From: Orlajensenia flava
GTDB taxonomy: Bacteria; Actinomycetota; Actinomycetes; Actinomycetales; Microbacteriaceae
DNA length: 64,000 nucleotides
Direction of reading: 5' to 3'
NCBI RefSeq assembly: GCF_004801905.1
Contig: NZ_SSSN01000004.1
Coordinates: 1 to 64,000, forward strand
Made by a program: the position numbers and the translations under genes. The notes below the pieces were generated by a model that worked only from the letters and a program-made list of their open reading frames with translations, made no database searches and had not been told where the DNA came from. Below are positions 8,134-17,928 of the stretch, in pieces (the first letter of the stretch is position 1; each line of letters starts with the position of its first letter).

Positions 8134-8952
8134 ATGGCAATGACCAACCCGGCGTTCAGTCGGAACAAGGCCTTCTCCGAAAAGGGAGGGACCACGAGCG
8201 CAGCCGTCCTCAACGGCGCATCCGTGCAGCAGTTGCAGGACATCTACAACCAGCCGTCGGCGAATGCGGTCGACACGGATCGCATGACCGTCGAGGACAC
8301 CACTCTGAAGACGGCGATCTGCTTCGGGCTGTTGATCGTCGGAGCGGCTGTCGGATGGTTCCTGGCACCCACCATGCCGGCCGTCATCTGGATCGCCGCC
8401 ATCATCGGCTTCGTTCTCGCGATGGTCAACATCTTCAAGAAGGAGCCGTCCCCTCCGCTGATCCTGGCCTACAGTGCCGCGCAGGGAATCTTCATCGGCG
8501 GAATCTCCTTGGTGTACGAGACCCAGTGGTCGGGCATCGTCGCTCAGGCCGTCATTGCGACGATCGTCGTCTTCGGCGTGACGCTCGCCCTGTTCGCGAG
8601 CGGAAAGATCCGCGCCTCGAAGCGCGCGACGAAGGTCTTCCTCATCGCGATGGTCGGCTACCTCGTGTTCTCTCTGGTGAATGTCGTACTCATGATCACC
8701 GGCATCAACAAGGATCCGTGGGGCCTCTTCGGCGCCGAGATCTTCGGCATTCCTGCCGGACTCCTCATCGGGGTGCTCGTCGTCATCATGGCTGCGTACT
8801 CTCTCGTCCTCGACTTCGACGCCATCCAGCAGGGCGTGAAGAACCGCGCTCCCCGCAAGTACGGCTGGAGCGGAGCGTTCGGCATCATGGTCACGGTCAT
8901 CTGGCTCTACCTCGAGATCCTGCGCATCATCGGCATCGCGCGCAGTAACTGA
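8134..8952 (+). CDS. BAX inhibitor-1/YccA-like membrane protein
   Basis: 272-aa integral membrane protein of the UPF0005/BAX inhibitor-1 superfamily. After a hydrophilic N-terminus of about 65 residues there are seven hydrophobic segments, starting with LKTAICFGLLIVGAAVGWFL. Family landmarks include YSAAQGIFIGGISLVYE in the middle and the C-terminal LVLDFDAIQQGVKNRAPRKYGW, holding the Asp residues linked to pH-sensitive calcium leak in characterised homologues. The ATG follows a GAGAGCGAAGGA ribosome site. The bacterial role is uncertain. It is convergent with ldh, with a shared terminator hairpin between. Confidence 0.92.
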   Translation: MAMTNPAFSRNKAFSEKGGTTSAAVLNGASVQQLQDIYNQPSANAVDTDRMTVEDTTLKTAICFGLLIVGAAVGWFLAPTMPAVIWIAAIIGFVLAMVNIFKKEPSPPLILAYSAAQGIFIGGISLVYETQWSGIVAQAVIATIVVFGVTLALFASGKIRASKRATKVFLIAMVGYLVFSLVNVVLMITGINKDPWGLFGAEIFGIPAGLLIGVLVVIMAAYSLVLDFDAIQQGVKNRAPRKYGWSGAFGIMVTVIWLYLEILRIIGIARSN

Positions 8953-8964
8953 CGCGCCGGCGAG

Positions 8965-8997
8965 CGAAGGGCCGCTCCCGATGGGGGCGGCCCTTCG
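8965..8997. terminator. Bidirectional terminator between BAX-inhibitor gene and ldh
   Basis: An 11-bp perfect stem, CGAAGGGCCGC (8965-8975) with GCGGCCCTTCG (8987-8997), in the 61-base gap between two convergent stop codons. There is no long T-run, as is common in high-GC actinobacteria. Confidence 0.75.
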
Positions 8998-9013
8998 TCA
9001 TGCTCCGGCCGGC

Positions 9014-9961
9014 CTAGAAGCCCAGGGAGGCCAGGGAGGTCCGGAGGGCCGCCGCCGAGTCGTGCAGCAGCCGATGCTCCTTCTCCGAATACGGGGTACC
9101 GGCCACCGGGACGGCTCCGGCCGCGCTCACCACGCTCGGCACCGACAAGGCAACGCCGCTGATGCCCTGGTAGTCGTCGAGCACGGTGCTCACCGGCATC
9201 ACCGCGTGCTCGTCGCGCAGCACGGCCTCCACGATGCGCGCGCCCGACAGGCCGATCGCGTAGTTGGTCGCGCCCTTGCCGTTGATGACCTTGTAGGCCG
9301 CGTCGCGCACATCCAGCGCGATGCCGTCGAACTCGCTCTCGGTCACGGCTCCCGCCCTGCTCCAGTCCAGCAGCGGCACCGGTCCGACGGATGCCGACGA
9401 CCAGAGCGGGAACTCGGTGTCGCCGTGCTCGCCCACGATGTACGCGTGGATGCTCGACGTGGAGACGCCGAGCCGCCGACCGAGCTCCCAACGCAGCCGC
9501 GACGTGTCGAGCACGGTTCCCGACGCGAACACCCGGTTGACCGGGAGACCCGAGATCTTCTGGGCGATCACCGTCAACACGTCGCAGGGATTCGTGACCA
9601 GGATGTAGGTGGCGTCGGGGGCGTGCTCGAGCAGTTGCGGCATCATGCTCTGCAGGATCCGCACGTTGGTCCCGGCCAACTCGAGGCGTGTCTGTCCCGG
9701 TTCCTGCTTGGCGCCCGCCGTGATCACGACGACGTGCGACCCCTCGATGACGGAGAGGTCGTCTCCGCCGATGATCTCGCTCGATCCGGTGAACTGCGTG
9801 CCGTGCGCGAGATCGAGCACCTCGGCCTCGACCTTCGCGGTCTGGATGTCGTACAGCGCGACCGTTCTGGCGGACTGACGGATGAGGGCGGCGTACGCGA
9901 GGCTCGAGCCCACGCTTCCGGCACCGATGACGGTCAACTTGGAGTTAGCGATCTCAGCCAT
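9014..9961 (-). CDS. ldh: L-lactate dehydrogenase
   Basis: 315-aa NAD-dependent L-lactate dehydrogenase interconverting pyruvate and lactate. The Rossmann loop is VIGAGSVGSSLAYA near the N-terminus. The substrate-specificity loop reads GAKQEPGQTRLEL, with the Gln that separates lactate from malate dehydrogenases. VTNPCDVLT precedes the catalytic region, and the active-site His lies in YIVGEHGDTEFPLW near residue 180. Length is normal for the family. The gene is followed by a terminator hairpin and lies downstream of an APH-type phosphotransferase gene with a 31-base gap. Confidence 0.95.
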   Translation of the reverse strand: MAEIANSKLTVIGAGSVGSSLAYAALIRQSARTVALYDIQTAKVEAEVLDLAHGTQFTGSSEIIGGDDLSVIEGSHVVVITAGAKQEPGQTRLELAGTNVRILQSMMPQLLEHAPDATYILVTNPCDVLTVIAQKISGLPVNRVFASGTVLDTSRLRWELGRRLGVSTSSIHAYIVGEHGDTEFPLWSSASVGPVPLLDWSRAGAVTESEFDGIALDVRDAAYKVINGKGATNYAIGLSGARIVEAVLRDEHAVMPVSTVLDDYQGISGVALSVPSVVSAAGAVPVAGTPYSEKEHRLLHDSAAALRTSLASLGF

Positions 9962-9992
9962 GACCCCATCCTGTCGTCTGGGGCTCGGCGCG

Positions 9993-10712
9993 TCACCCCG
10001 CTGCGGCGAGATGGGCGGCGTCGGCTCGATACTGCTCGGCGTGACGCGCGAAGTCCGGCTCCGCCTCGTCGACCGCGCGACGGTCGCTGAACGCGGCCAG
10101 TTCCAGCAGCCGCTCGAACGCCACGGCTTTCAGCGAATCGGCGGTCGCATCCGTTCCGTAGGCCGTGAGGAGAAGCTCCAGCCGACGCTCGCGTTCGCTC
10201 GTCGAGAGGTCGACGTCGTCCTCCGTACCCGGGGCGGTCAGGGGCACGATGCGATAGGCGAGGTAGGCGAGATCCCAGAGTCGCGGCCCGGGCGACACGG
10301 TGTCGAAGTCGATGGCGCCGACGCAGATCCCGTCGCGGTAGGCGAGGTTGTACGGCGCGAAGTCGTTGTGGCAGATGACCTCGACGGGGTCGTGGATGGG
10401 CGAGCGCCAGACCTCATCGCCCATGAGCGCCGCGACGAGGGGAGCCGATGCGTCATGCAGCTTCCGCAGCAGACTCGCGGACGACGTGACGGCGGCATCC
10501 GTCCACAGCCATGGCGGCATGGGGAAGTCGGGAACGACGCCGTCCACGAACGAGAGCACCTCCCGGCGCTGTTCATCGAACCCGAGAACGCGCGGAATGC
10601 CGGCGATGCCGGACCCCTCGAGCGCGCGCAGCACGGCATGTACGCTCGGCGTCCACTCCCCCGTCGAACGGTGGACACCGTCGGAGAGCACGGCGACCTG
10701 CGAGTACGTCAC
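9993..10712 (-). CDS. APH-type phosphotransferase of unknown substrate
   Basis: 239-aa aminoglycoside/choline-kinase-like phosphotransferase. The catalytic loop is VICHNDFAPYNLAYR (the HGD-like Brenner motif with the metal-binding Asn) and the metal Asp lies in GAIDFDTVSPGPRLWDLAYLAYR. The N-terminal lobe is short, and the family phosphorylates substrates from antibiotics to sugars, so no substrate or resistance claim is made. The GTG start lies 16 bases after the guaA stop on the same strand, so co-transcription with guaA is likely. Confidence 0.85.
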   Translation of the reverse strand: MTYSQVAVLSDGVHRSTGEWTPSVHAVLRALEGSGIAGIPRVLGFDEQRREVLSFVDGVVPDFPMPPWLWTDAAVTSSASLLRKLHDASAPLVAALMGDEVWRSPIHDPVEVICHNDFAPYNLAYRDGICVGAIDFDTVSPGPRLWDLAYLAYRIVPLTAPGTEDDVDLSTSERERRLELLLTAYGTDATADSLKAVAFERLLELAAFSDRRAVDEAEPDFARHAEQYRADAAHLAAAG

Positions 10713-10724
10713 GGTCGGCGCGCT

Positions 10725-12302
<1,578 letters not shown>

Positions 12303-12306
<4 letters not shown>

Positions 12307-12758
12307 TGTGCGGCCTCCGCGGACTCGACGGTGACGGTGGTCGCGGCATCCGCTTCGCGGGCGGCGAGGTAAGCGCGGACCTCGCGCGAGAAGCGTGCCT
12401 CGAGGAAGAACGAGAGCAGCGGCACGACGCCGCCGAGCGCGATGACGATGAACCGCGAGAACGGCCAGCGCATGAGGCTCCAGAGGCGGAAGTCGGCGAA
12501 CAGGTAGACCACGTAGAACCAGCCATGGACGATGAGGATGCCCGTGGAGAGGTTCACGGCCGTGACGGTGTCACGCGGCACGAAGCCGAGGAAGCCGGCC
12601 GGCCCACCGAGCTCGAGCTCGTAGCCGAAGCCGTACTTGATGAGCACCTCGGCGCAGAGCGCCAGCAACAGCACTCCGGTGATGATCGACGACACCTGAT
12701 AGAACGTCACCGCCCCCCGGATGCGCGGAAAGTCACGGGGTTTGGGTTCGAGGGCCAT
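12303..12758 (-). CDS. DUF3817 membrane protein
   Basis: 151-aa integral membrane protein with three clear hydrophobic helices: [39 protein letters not shown] and [19 protein letters not shown]. The segment [14 protein letters not shown] is characteristic of DUF3817. The C-terminus is a short Ala/Thr-rich tail. In actinobacteria this family is habitually found immediately upstream of guaA, as here with a GTGA overlap, but its function is unknown. The ATG has TAGAAT 6 bases upstream, suggesting a leaderless transcript that includes guaA. Confidence 0.88.
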
Positions 12759-12764
12759 GCAACG

Positions 12765-12770
12765 ATTCTA
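12765..12770 (-). promoter_or_regulatory. -10 box TAGAAT, leaderless promoter of DUF3817-guaA
   Basis: TANNNT hexamer 6 bases before the ATG with no ribosome site between. It lies just inside the 3' end of the upstream SURF1 gene, whose stop is at 12768. Confidence 0.5.
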
Positions 12771-13622
12771 CGGCGCGGTAGAGGATGCTCCGGCCTGCTC
12801 GCGCGCCTCCTCCGCGTCGTCGAGCTCGTCCTGCTCGCGCTGGTACGCGTCGCGCACGAGCCGGTACCAGAGGAAGATCGCGAAGCCCGCGAACACCGTC
12901 CACTCGATGGCGTAGAACACGTTGAGCCAGTTCAGCTCCACCTCCTGCGACGGCGGTGGCGAGTCGATGCGGTCGAGGCCGGAGACGACACCGTGGTCGA
13001 CGATGTAGGCCTCGTAGACGTCGTGTTCGTCGTACTGGGTCCAGAGGTTCATGAGCGCCGCGACGGCGACGGTGGTCATGGTGTGCGGGTCGGCGCCCTC
13101 GGCCGGCTGCTCCGGCGCCTCGGTCGGCAGCAGGCGACCGGTGACGGAGGTGTCGGATGCCGGCTCGGCGGCCAGCGAGCGCGCCGCCGACGCCGCCTCC
13201 TTCTCGGTGGCGGCCCATCCGCGTGCCACCGGGATGCCGGCGTCCATTCCGTCAACCTCGAAGTGGCCGACGACCCACCAGCCGGTGGCGCCGCCGTTCA
13301 GACGCCCCGACACCAGTTGCTCGTCGCCCGGCACCCAGCGCCCGTCGGCCTCGACCATCTGGCCCGTAGAGGTCTGGCGGATCGGCGCGGACGGTGCCGC
13401 GGCATCCGCCAACGGCATGACCGTCTCGGTCGGCAGCTTCTCGACGTGCCCCGACTGCACGGCCCGCCCGAGCTGCCACTGGCCGAGCAGGGCGAAGCCC
13501 GCGGCGATCGCGAGGGCGAGCAGCAGCATGAGCACCCAGCGCGGGCGCACCATCATTCGGAGCATGGAGGGTCGGGGTTCCTGTTTCTTTCGCCGGAGGC
13601 GGCTCGTTCCATTCTCCTCCAC
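12768..13622 (-). CDS. SURF1 family protein
   Basis: 284-aa SURF1-type membrane protein, a family that assists maturation of haem-copper cytochrome oxidase. Topology is the family's hairpin: an N-terminal helix (VLMLLLALAIAAGFALLGQWQLGRA, with the conserved GxWQxxR-like motif), an external domain of about 170 residues, and a C-terminal helix NVFYAIEWTVFAGFAIFLWYR preceded by the typical NWLNV. RGWAATEKEA in the external domain is also family-like. A GTGGAGGAG ribosome site precedes the ATG. No other oxidase genes are in the window. Confidence 0.9.
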   Translation of the reverse strand: MEENGTSRLRRKKQEPRPSMLRMMVRPRWVLMLLLALAIAAGFALLGQWQLGRAVQSGHVEKLPTETVMPLADAAAPSAPIRQTSTGQMVEADGRWVPGDEQLVSGRLNGGATGWWVVGHFEVDGMDAGIPVARGWAATEKEAASAARSLAAEPASDTSVTGRLLPTEAPEQPAEGADPHTMTTVAVAALMNLWTQYDEHDVYEAYIVDHGVVSGLDRIDSPPPSQEVELNWLNVFYAIEWTVFAGFAIFLWYRLVRDAYQREQDELDDAEEAREQAGASSTAP

Positions 13623-13697
13623 TCGCCTGCTCGCTCCGTCTGCGGTGAATCGGCCGGCGAGGCACGCTCACCGCGTACCGCGGCCGGACGCGCGTTA

Positions 13698-13736
13698 GCG
13701 CCAGTTGATCGGCCTCCGCGCCATGCCGAATGGCGC
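13698..13736. repeat. Left flanking repeat of the AbiEi-like gene
   Basis: Contains GCGCCAGTTGAT (13698-13709), which recurs in direct orientation at 14914-14925, and TCGGCCTCCGCGCCA (13709-13723), which recurs as an exact 15-bp inverted copy at 14947-14961. A local hairpin GCGCCAT-GCCGA-ATGGCGC spans 13718-13736. It lies 127 bases upstream of the ATG and may be an operator or the edge of a mobile unit. Confidence 0.6.
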
Positions 13737-13862
13737 GCTGGCCGATGAAGTGGCGCGGCGCTCTACGTCGTCGGCTCCTCCACAGGCGCGAGCTCAGTGC
13801 CGCTCTCCCGCAGACGCGCGCTCAGCGGCGACTCCGCACGCCCGTCGCGAGATGCTCGGGCC

Positions 13863-14828
13863 ATGGATCGCCCACTTCCGTCGTCCGAGCTGTTGCTGGC
13901 GCGGGATGCTACGTCCCTCGGCACGCACGACGCATTACTCACCGCCGCTCGACACGGGAGCATCGTGCCGCTTCGTCGCGGGGTCTATATCGCGGCGCAG
14001 ACTCTGGAACTCTCGGGACCGGCGGAACGACATCGCGCGCTCGCGCTCGCCGTCGGCCACCAACGGGTCGCGCCCGTCTTCGCGGGTTTCACGGCGGCGG
14101 TGCTGTGGGGTCTGCCCGTGGTCGGTGCGACGCCTGCCGAGGTCTTCCTGCTCTCGCCTTCGGCATCCGGCCGGCGGCGAGGCGGGGTCGTCGAGTTCGC
14201 GCGCACGCGCCGGATCGACCTCGTGCAGTCGGACGGCATCACGCTGACGTCCCTGCCAGACACTCTCATCGACGTCGGCCGCACGATGCCGCATCTCACC
14301 GCGCTGGTCATGCTCGACGCGGCCCTGCACCGAGATCGTTTCAGCACGGACGAGCCGCTCACCACGATCGACGAATTGCGCGAGCAGTTCGTTGCGCGGT
14401 TGCCGTTCCCGGGGAGCAGGAAGGTTGCCGCCCTCTTGGACATGGCGACGGAGGATGCGGACTCGCCGTTGGAGACACTCAGCAGGTGGAGAGCGCGCGA
14501 GCTCGGCTTCCCCGAGCCGGAGTTGCAACGAAGGGTATGGATCCCGTCGCTCGGGATGTACGTCTATCTCGACCTCGCCTGGCCGGAGTTCGGGGTCTGG
14601 GGCGAGGCGGATGGGGCGGGCAAGTACCTCGGTGCCTTCTCCGCAGACGGCCAAGATCGACCGGCAGCCGACGTCGTCCTCGACGAGAAGCGGCGCGAGA
14701 ATGCCGTGCGCCGCGCGACCCGATGGAACTGCGCACGGTGGGGGTGGCCGGAGGCGTGGAATCCATCCGCTTTCCGGAGCATCCTGCTCGAGGCCGGTCT
14801 TCCCATCCTCGGTCGGCGACCGCGCTGA
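13863..14828 (+). CDS. AbiEi-like antitoxin domain fused to DUF559/Vsr-like domain
   Basis: 321-aa protein of an actinobacterial family annotated as type IV antitoxin AbiEi-like. The N-terminal 90 residues have the winged-helix style LLTAARHGSIVPLRRGVYI, then FAGFTAAVLWGLPVV and LTSLPDTLIDVGR. The C-terminus resembles a PD-(D/E)XK or Vsr-like fold: YLDLAWPE (Asp237), GEADGAGKY (Glu248, Asp250, Lys254), then LDEKRRENAVRRATRW and WGWPEAW. ATG 13863 is preferred over an in-frame GTG at 13797. No AbiEii toxin gene is adjacent, so this is an orphan. Exact direct and inverted repeats flank the gene. Its role, whether regulator, nuclease or selfish element, is unknown. Confidence 0.8.
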   Translation: MDRPLPSSELLLARDATSLGTHDALLTAARHGSIVPLRRGVYIAAQTLELSGPAERHRALALAVGHQRVAPVFAGFTAAVLWGLPVVGATPAEVFLLSPSASGRRRGGVVEFARTRRIDLVQSDGITLTSLPDTLIDVGRTMPHLTALVMLDAALHRDRFSTDEPLTTIDELREQFVARLPFPGSRKVAALLDMATEDADSPLETLSRWRARELGFPEPELQRRVWIPSLGMYVYLDLAWPEFGVWGEADGAGKYLGAFSADGQDRPAADVVLDEKRRENAVRRATRWNCARWGWPEAWNPSAFRSILLEAGLPILGRRPR

Positions 14829-14913
14829 GGCGGCGCGGCGGGCTGAGTGAAGCGTCGGAAGCGGTCGCCGGAGCAGGTTCGGTCTCAGCAGCAGCGCCGA
14901 CTGAGCGGCTCCC

Positions 14914-14961
14914 GCGCCAGTTGATGTGGCGCACGGGGCGCCGAACTGGCGCGGAGGCCGA
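14914..14961. repeat. Right flanking repeat of the AbiEi-like gene
   Basis: Contains GCGCCAGTTGAT (14914-14925), an exact direct copy of the left element, and TGGCGCGGAGGCCGA (14947-14961), the exact inverted copy of 13709-13723. GCGCCAGTT (14914-14922) also pairs with AACTGGCGC (14944-14952), so this element can fold on itself and may end transcription. It begins 86 bases after the gene's stop. Confidence 0.6.
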
Positions 14962-15007
14962 CGACTGCCGGGCCCGGCCTCGCGGCCTACTCGACCGCGG
15001 GCGGCGG

Positions 15008-16738
15008 TCAGTCGGTGGGCTGGATGTCAGGTGCCTCCAGCCGCACCCGGTCGGCCGACTCGTCGTCGGGCTGCTCCTGCGACTCCCGCTCGGCGGTCAC
15101 GCGCTTGAGGTAGTTGGCCACCTCGGACTCCTGACGCTCCTTGTCCCAGCCGAGCACGCCGGCCATCAGCTCGGCCGCGACCGGAGCGGCCGAGACCCCG
15201 CGGTCCCACGCCTCGATCGAAATGCGGGTGCGACGCGCGAGCACGTCCTCGAGGTGCAGTGCTCCCTCATGAGAAGCCGCGTAAACGACCTCGGCCGCGA
15301 GGTAGTCGTCCGCACCGGGCAGCGGCTCACCGAGCTTCGGATCGTCGCGGATGAGGTCGAGCAGCTCATCCGTCAGGGTTCCGTAGCGGTTCAGCAGGTG
15401 CTCGATGCGTACGCGGTGCACGCCGAAGGCGTCGGCGATGCGGCCGCGCTTGTTCCACGCGGCCCAGTACCCCTCGGCGCCGAGCAGCGGGATCTCCTGC
15501 GTGGTGGACTGCGGGACGCGTCCGTCGAGGGCGTCCACCGCGGCGTCGATGGCGTCCTTGGCCATCACGCGGTAGGTCGTCCACTTGCCGCCGGCGATCA
15601 CGACGAGACCGGGAACGCTGTGTCCGACGAGGTGTTCGCGCGAGAGCTTCGACGTCTGGTCGCTCTCGCCCGCCAGCAGCGGCCGAAGTCCGGCGTAGAC
15701 ACCCTCGACGTCTTCGCGCGTGAGCTTGACGGCGAGCACCTGGTTGACGTGCTCGAGCAGGTAGTCGATGTCGGCTGCCGTCGCAGCGGGGTGCGCCTTG
15801 TCGAGGTTCCAGTCGGTGTCGGTCGTTCCGACCAGCCAGTGCCGTCCCCACGGGATGACGAACAGCACGCTCTTCTCGGTGCGGAGCAGCAGCCCCATCG
15901 ACGACTGGAAGCGATCGCGTGGCACGACGAGGTGGATGCCCTTCGAGGCTCGCACGTGGAACGTGCCGCGCTCGCCGACCATGCGGGCCGTGTCATCCGT
16001 CCACACGCCGGTCGCGTTGACGACCTGCTTCGCGCGCACCTGGAAGTGCTCACCGGTCTGTAGATCGTGGGCCTCGACGCCGACGACGCGCTGGCCCACC
16101 TTGATGAAGCCCTCGACCCGCACACGCGAGGCGATGTGAGCCCCGTAGAAGGATGCCGTGCGCGCCAGCGACGAGACGTACCGCGCGTCATCGACCTGGG
16201 CGTCGTAGTAGGTGATGCCGCCGACGAGGGCGTCGTTGGCGAGCGACGGGATGGAGTTCATCACCTGACGCTTGGACAGGTGCTTGTGGTGGGGCACGCC
16301 AGGAGGCCGCCCACCGCTGTAGCTGAAGATGTCGTACAGCAGCATTCCGGCGCCGATGTAGAGGCGCTCGAACACCCGCTTCTTGAGCGGGTAGAGGAAG
16401 CGGACCGGCTTGACCAGGTGCGGTGCGATGCGCTGCAGCAGCAGACCGCGCTCGATGAGGGCTTCGCGCACGAGGCGGAAGTCGAGTTGCTCCAGGTAGC
16501 GGATGCCGCCGTGCACCAGCTTGGACGACCGGCTCGAGGTTCCGGAGCCCCAGTCCCGCTGCTCGAGCATTCCGACGGAGAGTCCGCGTGTCACCGCGTC
16601 GAGGGCCGATCCGGTGCCCACGATGCCGCCGCCGATGACGAGGACGTCGAGTTCTCGGTCCTTCATCCTCTCCAGGGCGGCAGCCCGCTCCTCCGGTCCG
16701 AGCTTCGACGACCGGCTGACCGTGTTCTTCTCTGCCAT
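15008..16738 (-). CDS. glpD: Glycerol-3-phosphate dehydrogenase (FAD-dependent)
   Basis: 576-aa membrane-associated aerobic enzyme oxidising glycerol-3-phosphate to dihydroxyacetone phosphate and passing electrons to quinone. The FAD Rossmann motif is VLVIGGGIVGTGSALDA (about residues 33-49). RDWGSGTSSRSSKLVHGGIRYLE is the GlpD signature. Other family segments are VVNATGVWTDDTA, GIHLVVPRDRF and GLRPLLAGE. The C-terminal DAO-C domain starts at about residue 400. A hydrophilic tail of about 25 residues ends the protein. It is a single gene here, with no glpF or glpK beside it. Confidence 0.97.
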   Translation of the reverse strand: MAEKNTVSRSSKLGPEERAAALERMKDRELDVLVIGGGIVGTGSALDAVTRGLSVGMLEQRDWGSGTSSRSSKLVHGGIRYLEQLDFRLVREALIERGLLLQRIAPHLVKPVRFLYPLKKRVFERLYIGAGMLLYDIFSYSGGRPPGVPHHKHLSKRQVMNSIPSLANDALVGGITYYDAQVDDARYVSSLARTASFYGAHIASRVRVEGFIKVGQRVVGVEAHDLQTGEHFQVRAKQVVNATGVWTDDTARMVGERGTFHVRASKGIHLVVPRDRFQSSMGLLLRTEKSVLFVIPWGRHWLVGTTDTDWNLDKAHPAATAADIDYLLEHVNQVLAVKLTREDVEGVYAGLRPLLAGESDQTSKLSREHLVGHSVPGLVVIAGGKWTTYRVMAKDAIDAAVDALDGRVPQSTTQEIPLLGAEGYWAAWNKRGRIADAFGVHRVRIEHLLNRYGTLTDELLDLIRDDPKLGEPLPGADDYLAAEVVYAASHEGALHLEDVLARRTRISIEAWDRGVSAAPVAAELMAGVLGWDKERQESEVANYLKRVTAERESQEQPDDESADRVRLEAPDIQPTD

Positions 16739-16754
16739 CGTGTACCTCCCTGGT

Positions 16755-17879
16755 TCAGTTGCCTTGATACGGCGCGACGACGACCTCGACGCGCTGGAAC
16801 TCCTTCAGATCCGAGTATCCCGTCGTCGCCATCGACCGACGGAGCGCTCCCACGAGATTCGCAGTTCCCTCTGCCACGGGGGCCGGTCCGTACAGGACCT
16901 CCTCGAGCGGGGCGATCGTTCCGACCTCGACCCGATTGCCGCGTGGGAGCTTGGAGTGGTGCGACTCGGCGCCCCAGTGGTAGCCACCGCCGGGAGCATC
17001 GCTCGAGCGGGCGAGGGCCGTGCCGAGCATGACGGCATCCGCTCCGCACGCGATCGCCTTGACGATGTCGCCCGACGTTCCGAGGCCGCCGTCCGCGATC
17101 ACGTGCACATAGCGGCCGCCCGACTCGTCGAGGTAGTCGCGGCGAGCGCCGGCGACATCCGCCACTGCCGTCGCCATCGGCGCGTGGATGCCGAGGGCCG
17201 CGCGGGTGGTCGATGCCGCGCCGCCGCCGAAGCCGACGAGTACGCCCGCCGCCCCCGTGCGCATGAGGTGCAGGGCGGCCGTGTAGGTGGCCGCGCCGCC
17301 GACGATGACGGGCACGTCGAGTTCGTAGATGAACTTCTTGAGGTTCAGCGGCTCGGTGCCCTTCGACACGTGCTCGGCCGACACGGTGGTGCCACGGATG
17401 ACGAACAGGTCGACGCCCGCGGCGACGACGGTCTCGTAGAGCTCCTGCGTGCGCTGGGGCGACAGAGCTCCGGCCACGGTGACGCCGGAGGCGCGGATCT
17501 CGGCGAGGCGCTCGGTGACGAGCTCGGGCTTGATGGGCTCGGTGTAGATCTCCTGCATGCGGCGGGTGGCCTGATCCGCCGGCAATGTGCGGATCTCGGA
17601 CAGCACGGACTCCGGGTCCTCGTAGCGGGTCCAGACTCCCTCGAGGTCGAGGACGCCGAGGCCGCCCAGCTGGCCCATCATGATGGCCGTGCGCGGCGAG
17701 ACGACGGAGTCCATCGGGGCCGCCAGGAAGGGGATGTCGAACTGGTAGGCGTCGATCGACCAGGTGACTGAGACGTCTTCGGGGTCACGGGTGCGCCGGC
17801 TCGGCACGACGGCCACGTCGTCGAAGGCGTACACCCGGCGGCCGCGCTTGGCACGACCTATCTCGATCTCCATGCTCAC
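16755..17879 (-). CDS. guaB3: GuaB3 family IMP dehydrogenase-related protein
   Basis: 374-aa IMPDH-like barrel without CBS domains, the GuaB3 type common in actinobacteria. The opening IEIGRAKRGRRVYAFDDVAVVPSRRT is shortened relative to what is seen in full but typical. LVGFGGGAASTTRAALG occupies the catalytic loop, with Ser223 where true IMPDH has Cys. MATAVADVAGARRDYLDE and HVIADGGLGTSGDIVKAI follow. Activity in this lineage is unsettled; a cyanobacterial GuaB3 has been reported as a GMP reductase, but the Cys is missing here. The GTG start has TAGGGT 6 bases upstream. It may form a transcription unit with glpD, 16 bases downstream. Confidence 0.92.
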   Translation of the reverse strand: MSMEIEIGRAKRGRRVYAFDDVAVVPSRRTRDPEDVSVTWSIDAYQFDIPFLAAPMDSVVSPRTAIMMGQLGGLGVLDLEGVWTRYEDPESVLSEIRTLPADQATRRMQEIYTEPIKPELVTERLAEIRASGVTVAGALSPQRTQELYETVVAAGVDLFVIRGTTVSAEHVSKGTEPLNLKKFIYELDVPVIVGGAATYTAALHLMRTGAAGVLVGFGGGAASTTRAALGIHAPMATAVADVAGARRDYLDESGGRYVHVIADGGLGTSGDIVKAIACGADAVMLGTALARSSDAPGGGYHWGAESHHSKLPRGNRVEVGTIAPLEEVLYGPAPVAEGTANLVGALRRSMATTGYSDLKEFQRVEVVVAPYQGN

Positions 17880-17885
17880 CTGACA

Positions 17886-17891
17886 ACCCTA
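17886..17891 (-). promoter_or_regulatory. -10 box TAGGGT, leaderless promoter of guaB3
   Basis: TANNNT hexamer 6 bases before the GTG start, which supports choosing the GTG at 17879 over the ATG two codons inside. Confidence 0.5.
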
Positions 17892-17928
17892 TCGTCGCGA
17901 CCCGACCGCACAGCCGGGTTGCGCCTGC

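Noticed and set aside
13863-14828. A complete AbiE toxin-antitoxin pair
   Set aside because: Only the AbiEi-like gene is present; neither flank encodes a nucleotidyltransferase of the AbiEii type.
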